Shown here: one piece after another, positions 36,322-44,793 of the stretch | Numbering within the stretch: the first letter of the stretch is position 1 | Layout of the letters: each line of letters opens with the position of its first letter | DNA from: Sulfodiicoccus acidiphilus | GTDB taxonomy: Archaea > Thermoproteota > Thermoprotei_A > Sulfolobales > Sulfolobaceae | Assembly: GCF_003967175.1 (NCBI RefSeq) | Contig: NZ_AP018553.1 | Span: 682,001 to 746,000 of the forward strand | Length of the DNA stretch: 64,000 nucleotides | Direction: 5' to 3' | Notes under the pieces: model-generated | Databases searched by the model: none | What the model was told of the DNA's origin: nothing | What the model saw: the letters and a program-made list of their open reading frames with translations, nothing else | Made by a program: the position numbers and the translations under genes

Positions 36322-36765
36322 TTATTTGGCCAGCTCGGTTATTACCTCGAGTGCTTGATCGGCGTGATCCTCAGCCTTTTTCAGGTTCCTAAGCACCTTA
36401 ACCACCTTACCACTCTCGTCTATTATGAACGTCACCCTTTGTGCGCTTGTCCCCCTCTCGCTCAGTACACCGTACGACAAAACTACCTTCTTCTCAGGGT
36501 CGGAGAGCAATGGAAACTTAGCCGAGTGGGCCTGAGCGAACTTTTTCTGAGCGTTGATAGAATCGACACTTACACCTAGAACCTCCGCGTTATGCTGCTT
36601 GAACTTCTCGTAGAGTTCGTTGAACCTCTCCAGTTCCCGAGTGCAACCCGGTGTGGAAGCGCGAGGAAAGAAGTAGAGTACGACTTTCTTACCCCTAAAC
36701 GAGGAAAGCTTCACTCTCCCCAGCGTTGAGTCCAACTCGAAGTCTGGAGCTTCCTGCCCCTCCAT
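36322..36765 (-). CDS. bcp: Bcp-type peroxiredoxin
   Basis: 147 residues from ATG 36765. EGQEAPDFELDSTLG start, peroxidatic Cys41 in RASTPGCTREL, then VLGVSVDSINAQKKFAQ and FPLLSDPEKKV. No second Cys follows at +5, so it is a 1-Cys or partner-resolved type. The longer frame to 36882 overlaps the divergent methylase and its promoter and is rejected; ATG 36765 is 26 nt from the TATA box, giving a leaderless mRNA. Reduces hydroperoxides, likely with thioredoxin. Confidence 0.92.
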   Translation of the reverse strand: MEGQEAPDFELDSTLGRVKLSSFRGKKVVLYFFPRASTPGCTRELERFNELYEKFKQHNAEVLGVSVDSINAQKKFAQAHSAKFPLLSDPEKKVVLSYGVLSERGTSAQRVTFIIDESGKVVKVLRNLKKAEDHADQALEVITELAK

Positions 36766-36787
36766 GACACATCTCTCGAGCTCCTCG

Positions 36788-36795
36788 CTTATAAG
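36788..36795. promoter_or_regulatory. Palindromic TATA box shared by bcp and the DNA methylase
   Basis: CTTATAAG is a perfect palindrome. Its centre is 26 nt from the bcp ATG at 36765 and 26 nt from the methylase GTG at 36817, which lie on opposite strands. Each distance is the normal TATA-to-leaderless-start spacing, so one TBP site could serve both genes. Confidence 0.65.
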
Positions 36796-36816
36796 GAGGG
36801 TGGCTACCTTTAACAC

Positions 36817-38337
36817 GTGGACGCGCTGGCCTCCCTTAGGCGGAGATACGGAAAGCACGTAGAGCTGCCCTCTCGAACTCACTCAATTCTCCAGAAGCTC
36901 TTCGACGAAGAGGGAAACCCCGTCCCGCCGTTCAGGAAGACCGTTGAACTAACTGATGTGAAGCTGGTGTGGTCTACGCAAGATATGATATATGTGGGGT
37001 TGGATCCTTCGCCTGAGGGGAGCCACCTCCTAATACCCAAGGAACCAGAGAAGTTCTTCAAAGCGAAGATGGCCGAGATCGGAGTTGATGACGAGGAACT
37101 TCTAGCTACGCTCACGAGGCTGGAGGAGGGACTTCTCAAAAAAGTGCTAAACCCGAGTTTGAGTCAAGAGAATCACGTGGTAAGTTCGTTGGAATTGCCC
37201 TCAGACCTGCTTCAAGCGGTTCTCTCTCACCCCAACTTCGAGGCCCAGGTCAACGAGTGGAGAGAACTCGGTTTAAATCCGGATTCCCCTAGAAGTTCCC
37301 ATCTTCCCGTCGACACCGCATTCTTCCCAGAGCTGAGAGGGGATATCAAAAAGAGCGTAGAATTAAAGGGAACACTGATAAGAGGAGATAGTCTATTAGC
37401 TCTTCGGGCGTTGATCCCTCAAAATAAGGGGAAAGTCAAGGCGATTTACATAGACCCTCCATTCAACAAGGATAGGGAAAGGGACTTCACATACTCTGTC
37501 AACTACCCAAACCATATGTGGTTGACCATGTTAGAGAACAGGCTTGAAATCGCTAAGGATATCCTTCGGGACGACGGTGCGATCTTCGTGAGGTGTGATC
37601 ACGACGGAAACATGCTAGTAAGGCTACTCATGAACACGGTATTTGGTGAGGAGAATTTCAGGAACGAGATCGACATAAAGAGGAATCAGTCGCTCCCTAA
37701 AACTAGCCTCAAGAAGCTAACTGAGGAGACCGAGAACCTACTCGTCTACAGCAAGGGGGAGGGCTTTAAGTTCAAACGAATGTTCGTTCCGCGAGAGGCA
37801 GCCTGGGTCGATCTAGGCACCAGACCTGCAGACAGTAGAGGTAAGCCGATAAGGATAGACGGTAAGGAGTTCTATCCTCCTAAAGGGAGGAGGTGGGCCT
37901 ACAGCGAAGCGAAGGTGAGAGAGTTGTACAACAAGGGACTCGTTAGGGAGGTTAAAGGCAAGCTGAAGATTCTCCTAGATAAGAGAGCGGTGGGGACGAA
38001 CTGGACCGACATTCCTGGGTACTCCACCAACCCCAAATGGGGTCTCAAGACTGAGAACTCGGAGATCCTCCTCAAGAGGGTGATCGAGTCTTCCACAGAA
38101 CCAGGAGACACGGTAATGGACTTCTTCCTCGGCTCGGGTACCACGACTGCGGTAGCTCACAAGATGGGAAGGAGTTGGATAGGGGTCGAGCTGGGTGTGC
38201 ACTTCTCCACCGTGATCATGAGAAGGATGAAGCTTGTAATAGCTGGGGACTCAAGCGGTGTATCTAAAGAGGCGAAGTGGAGGGGAGGCGGGGGGTTCAC
38301 TTACTTCAAGGTGGCCCTAAATGATAGAAGGGTATAA
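36817..38337 (+). CDS. Beta-class DNA methyltransferase (type III Mod-like), orphan
   Basis: 506 residues. The catalytic motif IYIDPPFN near residue 211 precedes the AdoMet motif MDFFLGSGTTTAVA near 434, the beta-class order of type III Mod and related N6-adenine (or N4-cytosine) methylases. Between them lies a target-recognition-like region including SLPKTSLKKLTEETE. About 190 residues lead the domain and are unassigned. No restriction subunit is nearby, so it may be epigenetic or part of an uncommon defence system. GTG start, leaderless. Confidence 0.85.
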   Translation: MDALASLRRRYGKHVELPSRTHSILQKLFDEEGNPVPPFRKTVELTDVKLVWSTQDMIYVGLDPSPEGSHLLIPKEPEKFFKAKMAEIGVDDEELLATLTRLEEGLLKKVLNPSLSQENHVVSSLELPSDLLQAVLSHPNFEAQVNEWRELGLNPDSPRSSHLPVDTAFFPELRGDIKKSVELKGTLIRGDSLLALRALIPQNKGKVKAIYIDPPFNKDRERDFTYSVNYPNHMWLTMLENRLEIAKDILRDDGAIFVRCDHDGNMLVRLLMNTVFGEENFRNEIDIKRNQSLPKTSLKKLTEETENLLVYSKGEGFKFKRMFVPREAAWVDLGTRPADSRGKPIRIDGKEFYPPKGRRWAYSEAKVRELYNKGLVREVKGKLKILLDKRAVGTNWTDIPGYSTNPKWGLKTENSEILLKRVIESSTEPGDTVMDFFLGSGTTTAVAHKMGRSWIGVELGVHFSTVIMRRMKLVIAGDSSGVSKEAKWRGGGGFTYFKVALNDRRV

Positions 38338-38364
38338 GGTTAGTTGAGTAAGAGGTAGGACAGA

Positions 38365-38374
38365 CTTAAATTTT
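38365..38374 (+). promoter_or_regulatory. TATA box of the PEP carboxylase gene
   Basis: CTTAAATTTT is centred about 27 nt before TTG 38397, supporting that start and a leaderless transcript. Confidence 0.55.
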
Positions 38375-38396
38375 AGGTATCATAAATTCCGCTGCC

Positions 38397-39902
38397 TTGA
38401 GATCTGTTCCGAGGACGATGTCAACACAACACCCCGACAATGCGAACGTCCCCAGCTGGTCGAGTTCAGAGGCCATTGAAGGGGAAGACGAGGTTAAGGA
38501 GGCCTTCCTCTCGTATAGCCTATTTGGGACACAAGAGGTCATGTGGGACTCTGAAGGAAAGGACGTAGATCTCCACGTCGTCAGAAAGTTACTGTCCTCA
38601 TACCCAGACTTCTTCAGGGAACATATTCTGGGGAAAGACCTGTTCCTGACTTACAGGATACCGAACCCGAAGATCGAGGGCGCGGAGAGAAAAGTGTTCG
38701 CCGAAACTTTGGAGAACATCCCCATAGCGTTCGACGTAGCTGAGAGGTTTTACGGGAGACCCGTACCTGCAGTCTTCGAGGTAATCTTGCCCTTCACTAC
38801 TAGTTCGTCAGAACTCGTGGCCGTCGCTAAGTACTACGAGAAAATAGTGGTGGGGAAGGAGAGCATTGACTTACATGGCGAGCTGTCTGTGAAGGACCTC
38901 GTTGGTGAGGTTTCTCCCAAGAGGATAGAGGTGATTCCATTAGTTGAGGACATGCAGTCCATCCTGAACGTAAGACAAATTGTGGGCGAATATGTGAAGG
39001 CGGTGAGGCCCAACTACATTAGGGTTTTCATAGCGAGATCCGATCCCGCAATGAACTATGGGCTCGTTCCAGCTACGATCTTGGCCAAGTGGGCGTTGAG
39101 GAAACTGAAAGAGCTAGAGGTTCCTGTATTTCCAGTGATCGGAGTCGGTTCTGCTCCTTTCAGGGGGAACTTAAGGCCTTCTAATGTGGAAAGGGTAAGT
39201 GAAGAGTATAGGGGAGTGTATACGTTCACGGTTCAGTCCTCCTTCAAATACGATAATCCTGAGGACGAAGTGAGAAAGTCCGTAAGTTACTTGAACGGCC
39301 TTCCAGGAGACGGTCACAACTGGGAAGAGGCACTCTTCGTTCTAGAACCCTACGTAAGGAGGTATCAGCGGGAAATCGAGGGGCTAGCGAACGTGATAAA
39401 TTTAGTGGCAACTCTAGTTCCCAAGAGGAGAGCTAGGAAACTACACGTCGGTTTGTTCGGGTACTCTAGGAGTAGTGGCAACGTAACTTTACCTAGGGCG
39501 ATCACGTTCGTAGCCTCCCTTTATTCCATAGGAATACCACCGGAAGTCCTGGGACTAGCGTCTTTAGCAAGATTATCAGAAGAGCAGTGGAGTAAACTGA
39601 GCTCGGTATACCTCCACCTCAGGGACGACCTGAGGGAGAGCCTAAGATTCGCCGACTATCAAGCCCTCGATAGGCTGAGGGGAGGTCCTTTCAACGTAGA
39701 TGACTCGATTTTACGATCAATAAGGGAAGACCTTTCCTTCGCAGAGGAGGTGTTGGGTATAAGAATAGGAGGGGAAGACTACGAGAGCAGAACCCACAGA
39801 CTGCTGAGCGAATTGGTTGCCATAGCGCTGGAGGCGAGAAGGCCTGAGGAAGGAAGGAAAAACGTTTTAGAGATGGCTCTACTTAGGAAGTTCTTGGGCT
39901 GA
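38397..39902 (+). CDS. ppcA: Archaeal-type phosphoenolpyruvate carboxylase
   Basis: 501 residues from a TTG. The family opening R-S-V-P-R-T-M-S-T-Q-H-P-D-N-A is intact, followed by GEDEVKEAFLSYSLFGTQEVMWD, FIARSDPAMNYG and the C-terminal RRARKLHVGLFGYSRSSG and ITFVASLYSIGIPPE. It makes oxaloacetate from PEP and bicarbonate. In autotrophic Sulfolobales this links the 3-hydroxypropionate/4-hydroxybutyrate cycle to biosynthesis. The next gene starts 1 nt after its stop. Confidence 0.95.
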   Translation: MRSVPRTMSTQHPDNANVPSWSSSEAIEGEDEVKEAFLSYSLFGTQEVMWDSEGKDVDLHVVRKLLSSYPDFFREHILGKDLFLTYRIPNPKIEGAERKVFAETLENIPIAFDVAERFYGRPVPAVFEVILPFTTSSSELVAVAKYYEKIVVGKESIDLHGELSVKDLVGEVSPKRIEVIPLVEDMQSILNVRQIVGEYVKAVRPNYIRVFIARSDPAMNYGLVPATILAKWALRKLKELEVPVFPVIGVGSAPFRGNLRPSNVERVSEEYRGVYTFTVQSSFKYDNPEDEVRKSVSYLNGLPGDGHNWEEALFVLEPYVRRYQREIEGLANVINLVATLVPKRRARKLHVGLFGYSRSSGNVTLPRAITFVASLYSIGIPPEVLGLASLARLSEEQWSKLSSVYLHLRDDLRESLRFADYQALDRLRGGPFNVDDSILRSIREDLSFAEEVLGIRIGGEDYESRTHRLLSELVAIALEARRPEEGRKNVLEMALLRKFLG

Positions 39903-39903
39903 G

Positions 39904-40707
39904 TTGAGGCTCCTGGTTTCTGGCCTCCTCCGCACAGACTCCGGCAAAACCACTACCGCCATTGGGATTCTCTCTAGGTTGAGAGAGGTCGGCCTCAAAT
40001 TGGCCCCACTCAAACCTGTGGCCGGCCACAACGCTTGGTACAGCTTCAGCACCCTCCTCAGGAGCGTTGAACTCGGTATACTCGTAGGGAACGACGTCTT
40101 AAGATACCACGACGAGCTAGGGGCCGACCCACTGAAGGTCAACCCGTTCGACGTCCTCTTCGGAGTTCCAGATCCAGAGTTTTTCAGGGACAACGTGAGG
40201 AGCTACTTGAATTACCTCGAGAACGGCATGCCGGTCATGTTAAGGGTCTCAGACTGTTCAAGCGGAAACAGTACGCACCTGGTAACCAATTCGTTAAGAT
40301 ACCTCCCAGGAGGCTTGAGGAAACACGTCACAGAGCTGGAAAGAAAAGTTAGCGCCACAATGGTAGAGGAATCTTACGTGTGGGACTTGGTACAGAAGTC
40401 GTGGTTTCTTACAGATCCTTGTGTGAAAGGTAAAGACGTTTTAATAGAGTCCTACAATGACGCCGCAGCCCCCACTCCCTCTTCCCTAGCGACGGACTTC
40501 TCGCTTATCGTAGCACCTGGAAGGATATTCCTCTACAAAGGAGAAGACTTCAGGAAAGTGGTAGAGTTCCTGGGCTCGCCGTGGAGCGTGAGTTCCTCGG
40601 AGGCGTTCAAGTACCTCAAAGCCTTACGTTCATTTCACGTTGAACCACTGTCTCCAGATTCTCTAGGAGCTGTGGCCGACTTCATCGCAAATAGCCACGA
40701 GGGGTGA
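39904..40707 (+). CDS. P-loop ATPase/GTPase paired with PEP carboxylase
   Basis: 267 residues from a TTG directly after the ppcA stop. P-loop LLRTDSGKTTTA near residues 8-19 (G-x4-G-K-T form), followed by LAPLKPVAGHNAW, a switch-like segment. The rest is alpha/beta with LIVAPGRIFLY near the end. It resembles archaeal predicted P-loop ATPases of the dethiobiotin-synthetase/CobQ (SIMIBI) type; exact function unknown. Tight coupling suggests a role linked to carboxylation or its regulation. Confidence 0.7.
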   Translation: MRLLVSGLLRTDSGKTTTAIGILSRLREVGLKLAPLKPVAGHNAWYSFSTLLRSVELGILVGNDVLRYHDELGADPLKVNPFDVLFGVPDPEFFRDNVRSYLNYLENGMPVMLRVSDCSSGNSTHLVTNSLRYLPGGLRKHVTELERKVSATMVEESYVWDLVQKSWFLTDPCVKGKDVLIESYNDAAAPTPSSLATDFSLIVAPGRIFLYKGEDFRKVVEFLGSPWSVSSSEAFKYLKALRSFHVEPLSPDSLGAVADFIANSHEG

Positions 40708-40748
40708 AAATCCCTTTCTGTATATCGGCTCAGGAAATCCCCCTACCT

Positions 40749-40930
40749 TAGTACGACTATTTTAGACACATCGTTGTTGAGGATCATCCTTAACAACTCG
40801 AGGAACCCCTTCCTCTTCGCGTTCATTTTGGAACCTAAGTCTGTTGTCACCAGGTCGTATTCCCTTGACCTGGTCCTCCAAGTATTTGTCCTGTTTCACC
40901 AGGTCGTCCTTCTAGGCGTCCGACGATAGT
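40749..40930 (-). pseudogene. IS607-type serine recombinase (TnpA) relic
   Basis: Minus-strand pieces read KDDLVKQDKYLEDQVK, then, one frame over, EYDLVTTDLGSKMNAKRKGF and LELLRMILNNDVSKIVVL. This matches the catalytic-domain middle of IS607 resolvases (D-L-x-x-Q, S-G-x-N-x-x-R-x-G-F, L-L-x-x-V). The start with the catalytic Ser and the C-terminal end are missing and at least one frameshift is present. Confidence 0.65.
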
Positions 40931-41235
40931 CTGGCTTATAGTATAATTTTCCTTATTTCCCACTATGTCCCATAAGTTTTTCAACTTCCTCTTCTCTAGA
41001 CCTCCACTTCTTAGTTTCAAGTATTATCAGTTTCATATAACCTTTCTTAACATTTCTTGTAACTCTTGATATGATATCCCTTAACGGTGGAACACTTCTT
41101 TTAGTCTCAGCAGTATAATCATTTCTGTATTTAAAGGATATAAACTTCACGACTCAACGAAAATCGCTGTAAACGGCTTCGTGGGTTTTAGAACCGAATC
41201 TCATCGAGATTTGCGAACTTGAGGGGGCCAAAAAT
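40931..41235 (-). other. A/T-rich spacer with an unassigned fragment
   Basis: A minus-strand frame (41150-40953) is lysine-rich and ends EVEKLMGHSGK. Its composition is more A/T-rich than the neighbours. It may be the upstream part of the IS607 relic or another decayed gene. No domain recognised. Confidence 0.35.
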
Positions 41236-41949
41236 CTAATCTTTTTCCAGCAGTTCGTCTAGTTCCTTCGTCGCCACACTAAGTGAGTTGGGGGAATCCT
41301 CCCTAACCCAAGAGAGTGCTCCTTCAATTCCCTCGCTCAATATCTTCCGATCGAGGGCGTTATCCCTCGACCTGATAAAGAAGGCCAACTTAACGCGTAC
41401 CTCGTTCAAGAACTCCTCAAGGAACCTGGCTGAGTTAAGGGCACGGAGTATATCCTCTTCCTTCACTGCCTTGAGCCACAGGTGTTCCATTTTAGCCTTT
41501 TGGAACGTTTTGCTCTGTAGAGCTAGGGAACGGAGAAGAGAATTTATGGAGAGGGTGGACTCGCGTCTCCTCTTTGAAACTAGGTCCTCAATTAGGGCTG
41601 TGGGGAGGGAAGGAACTTTCACTTGGCGACTTCTAAGACCTAGCGATCTCATCAGGTTCGCTGTCTCCTCCTCTATTCTGGAGAAGGGAATGGGTTCCCC
41701 AAGTAGAACTGCAGAGGTTCCGTATATGGTAATTAGGTCCATCGTTATCATTAACTCCACCGCATCCTCAACGTAGTGAGAGTCAGGGTGAACTGCCCTA
41801 TACACCCGTGGCCATCCTTGAAGAATAGACATGATCGGGGGTTTAGCGTAATGAAGTCTAATGTAGTACCCCCCTCCAATTAACCTATAGGCTTTGACTG
41901 CCGCCATCTCCGGAAGCCCCGCCGACTCAGCTAGGGATATGAAATCCAA
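41236..41949 (-). CDS. Hypothetical protein, largely helical
   Basis: 237 residues. A hydrophobic N-terminal half (GYYIRLHYAKPPIMSILQGW, VELMITMDLITIYG) and a charged helical C-terminal half (KAVKEEDILRALNSARFLEEFL). No motif or family recognised. Normal codon use; single gene followed by a spacer with a terminator of the next gene. Confidence 0.6.
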   Translation of the reverse strand: MDFISLAESAGLPEMAAVKAYRLIGGGYYIRLHYAKPPIMSILQGWPRVYRAVHPDSHYVEDAVELMITMDLITIYGTSAVLLGEPIPFSRIEEETANLMRSLGLRSRQVKVPSLPTALIEDLVSKRRRESTLSINSLLRSLALQSKTFQKAKMEHLWLKAVKEEDILRALNSARFLEEFLNEVRVKLAFFIRSRDNALDRKILSEGIEGALSWVREDSPNSLSVATKELDELLEKD

Positions 41950-42023
41950 GGACGACCTACTTCGCTTTTAACACGCCAGACAAAAAACTTCCCCTTCTTA
42001 AAGGTCAGGAAACTTCTTTGGAG

Positions 42024-42055
42024 GTAAAAAAAGAAGAAAAAATAAAGAAGAAAAT
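42024..42055 (-). terminator. T-rich terminator of the solute-binding-protein gene
   Basis: The minus strand reads TTTTCTTCTTTATTTTTTC then TTCTTTTTTTACC about 60 nt after the stop at 42116, a pyrimidine/T-rich archaeal terminator. Confidence 0.6.
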
Positions 42056-42115
42056 CTGTCTTTACATCCCGTTCACTACGTTGAACGGAGAAACCCTCTC
42101 ATAAAAACTAAGAGT

Positions 42116-44737
42116 TCACCTTCTCCTTAGGGATAGGGCAGCCACTGCAATGGCTATTATGGCTACTACTATTCCCACTATTCCTACGGTGAAGGCCGTC
42201 GAAGCAGAGGACTGAACTGAGGCTATACTGCTGTGCAGGGACGCTATCTCGCTGGACAACTGCGCCGTCTCGTTCTGAAGCTCTGCGAAGTGATAGTTGT
42301 TACTGAAGGTCAGAGTACTTACCGATGGAATTCCCGCTATGGTATAGTCTACTGTGAGAGTGTAGGGTCCGTCCGCCTCGTTGGAGGCATTGAACGGTAC
42401 GACAACGTTGACTCCATTGGTGGTTGGTTGAGTAGAGAACGAGACTGGAACTCCGTTGAGAGAGACCTGCGTGACAGAGACGTTAGAGCCCTCTATTGTA
42501 GCCGTGAGCATAGCTGAGGGGGTGGTAACCACATTGGTTGAGAGCTTTAGCGCTCCCACGGTAAGTTCGCCGTAGTCGTACTCCATTCTAGTCTGTCCGT
42601 TCTGAGTCCACACGGCCTTCGCAACTATTTCATACACACCAGGTTGCAGGCCAGTGGTACTTAAGGTCCCTCTGTACAGTCCTGGGGCAACTGGACTCAT
42701 GGTCGTGATCAGTTGTTGCCCGTTCACCGTCACGTTACCGTAAGGTTCTCCCGTAACGTTAAGGTATTTGAGGTATAGGTAGACCGTAGCCCCAGTCACA
42801 GGGTTGGCTATTAATGAATCGTTAGTCTGATAGTTCCACGTGTAATATGTGAAGTTGGCGGTGTAAGTGAAGGGAGAGCCAGCGACAACGGCATATGGGA
42901 ACAGAGCGGGATCTATCCTGAAGTAATGCGGATTTGCCGTCACTACTATCTCCTCGGCTGGAACGTTCCAAGTCTCGAACATGTACGGTCCAGAAGATAT
43001 CAGAGGAGATATCTTCTCCTGATAGAGCACCTGAGGTGGAAGGGAACCGTAGACGTGCCAAGGCATTATTATGTACCCAGTTAGAGCGTAGAACTCGTCT
43101 AAGTAGGAGGAGCTATTGAAGTAGAACACTATCTGGTACGGGCTCGTCACCTGTGTCCACACGAGGGAAGGTATCTCGTCGAAGACGTCGCTGTTTATGA
43201 ATCCCTGATCCACGAGGTAAGTGTAGTTGACTGTGAGTCCGTCGAATGTATTGACTCCCATCATTCCCGCGAGGTCGTAGTACCACACAGTGAAGTTCAC
43301 GTCGTAAGCAGTGACAGGAGCACCGTCGATCCAGGTGTCGTTGTGGACCAAATTCACCGTCAGAATGGAGCCGTTGACTAGCTTATCACCATTGGGGAGA
43401 GTGGTGTTTACGAACTCCTTATAGGTCCAGTTTGCCGCTATCCAAGGGGAAATCTGGGTTGGGTTGTTGAGTGGACTTATTGCGAGACTATCGTACATAT
43501 CGTCTATACTGTTGGCGGCGTATAGGCTAACGCTAGCATATGGGTTCTGGTGTCTCGGAGTGTCGGAACTTACTGATGAGAAGATGAATGTACCGTTCAG
43601 GGCGGAGTTTATGGGATGGACGTCCATTATGTTCACGGCGTACACTGGAGTTCCAGAGTTCATGTAGATGTAGTTGGCCCACCCAGGCAAGTACACCCCT
43701 TGAATGGCATTACTCCAGACGAAGATGACGTACGGATCGTCCACTTGCAACACATATTCCAACTGCTTGGTCTCATTTATTGCCTGCGCCAGAGTGGGCG
43801 CATTGAAGGCCTTCTGATAGAGTTGACCAACGGTGGAGTTGGAGAATCCCCCTGTATTGGCGGGACTACTGTAGATGGCTCCCAGCCAACTGTTGGGGAA
43901 GGGACCTAAACTTATCCACCCGAACGAAGTTATGTTGAAGTCGTTGTAGGGCGGTGTAGTGGCGTCAGTCAGGAGGGTTCCGAAAGTCGTCTGTACGGGA
44001 GTTATTGAAAGGTTTATCTCGGAGGCGGCCTCCTCCAGGATGTTAGCCAGCTTTTGTGCGGGGGTGTCGCCCGTGCCGTAAAGGAAGGTCAATTTCAGTG
44101 GCACGCCGTTATAAAGCCATTTACCGTTAACGTGAGTAACTCCGGGGATCATTGAAAGGTATTCTGCAGCTCTAGTCAAGTTGTAAGATTCGTATTGGTT
44201 GTAATAGGCCACGACTTGTGGGTTGAACCACTCCTTGTAAATCGTGGGACTCACGTAGTATGGGTAGTCGGTTCCTAGGAGTCCATCGTCCAGAACATAC
44301 GTCGTGACCTCGGTAGTGTTTATCAAGCTACTTATGGCGTACCTGAAGTAGAGGTTGGCCGTCAAATTGTTTCCGAAAGCGAACACGAGCTGACCGAAAC
44401 TTTCAACTGGGGCAATCGCAGTGAATATGGTGTTGTTGTAATGTGTCAGTAGAGTCTTAATTTCGTCGGCGTGATCCAGGGTAGCGAAGTCTATCTTTCC
44501 GGCAATTAGCGCGTTATATTCGTCCGTGTGGGTGGTGTAGGCGTAGAGGTAGATTATTGTTCCTACCCACGGTTCGTTGTATCTGGCTTGGGCTGGGGTA
44601 AGGATGGGGGTATCGAAGTTGGTTATGGCGTAGCTGAAGCTTGGAAGGGCCGAAACCGCTGATGCCGCTATTAGCAGGAAGAGGGCCAAGCTTAGAATAA
44701 GCCTTTTATACTCCGTTCCTAAAGTTGAGCTACTCAT
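42116..44737 (-). CDS. Family-5 extracellular solute-binding protein (oligopeptide/sugar ABC importer)
   Basis: 873 residues from ATG 44737 (875 from the upstream TTG). Signal peptide residues about 10-38 (LILSLALFLLIAASAVSALPS). Family-5 features: YFRYAISSLINTTEV near 120, DDPYVIFVWSNAIQGVYL near 335, and SSGPYMFETWNVPAEEIVVTANPHYFR near 605. Then an Ig-like beta region (about 690-810), a coiled coil (ELQNETAQLSSEIASLHSSI) and a C-terminal membrane anchor ending LRRR. Rich in N-x-S/T sites. It is divergent from, and surely works with, the permease/ATPase operon at 45816-50149. Confidence 0.88.
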   Translation of the reverse strand: MSSSTLGTEYKRLILSLALFLLIAASAVSALPSFSYAITNFDTPILTPAQARYNEPWVGTIIYLYAYTTHTDEYNALIAGKIDFATLDHADEIKTLLTHYNNTIFTAIAPVESFGQLVFAFGNNLTANLYFRYAISSLINTTEVTTYVLDDGLLGTDYPYYVSPTIYKEWFNPQVVAYYNQYESYNLTRAAEYLSMIPGVTHVNGKWLYNGVPLKLTFLYGTGDTPAQKLANILEEAASEINLSITPVQTTFGTLLTDATTPPYNDFNITSFGWISLGPFPNSWLGAIYSSPANTGGFSNSTVGQLYQKAFNAPTLAQAINETKQLEYVLQVDDPYVIFVWSNAIQGVYLPGWANYIYMNSGTPVYAVNIMDVHPINSALNGTFIFSSVSSDTPRHQNPYASVSLYAANSIDDMYDSLAISPLNNPTQISPWIAANWTYKEFVNTTLPNGDKLVNGSILTVNLVHNDTWIDGAPVTAYDVNFTVWYYDLAGMMGVNTFDGLTVNYTYLVDQGFINSDVFDEIPSLVWTQVTSPYQIVFYFNSSSYLDEFYALTGYIIMPWHVYGSLPPQVLYQEKISPLISSGPYMFETWNVPAEEIVVTANPHYFRIDPALFPYAVVAGSPFTYTANFTYYTWNYQTNDSLIANPVTGATVYLYLKYLNVTGEPYGNVTVNGQQLITTMSPVAPGLYRGTLSTTGLQPGVYEIVAKAVWTQNGQTRMEYDYGELTVGALKLSTNVVTTPSAMLTATIEGSNVSVTQVSLNGVPVSFSTQPTTNGVNVVVPFNASNEADGPYTLTVDYTIAGIPSVSTLTFSNNYHFAELQNETAQLSSEIASLHSSIASVQSSASTAFTVGIVGIVVAIIAIAVAALSLRRR

Positions 44738-44762
44738 ATGCAAGAGAGACCTTCCATATTAA

Positions 44763-44793
44763 CTTATAAATCTTATCATGATAACAAGTTATC
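44763..44793 (-). promoter_or_regulatory. TATA box and overlapping palindromes of the solute-binding-protein gene
   Basis: A TATA-like TTTATAAGTT (minus strand, about 44762-44771) lies about 28 nt before ATG 44737. Just upstream sit two overlapping perfect palindromes: TTATCATGATAA (44773-44784) and GATAAC-AA-GTTATC (44780-44793). Their position at and beyond the BRE suggests a regulator site, activator or repressor. Confidence 0.55.

Noticed and set aside
36766-36882. 39-residue extension of the peroxiredoxin
   Set aside because: Would overlap the divergent methylase and the shared TATA box.
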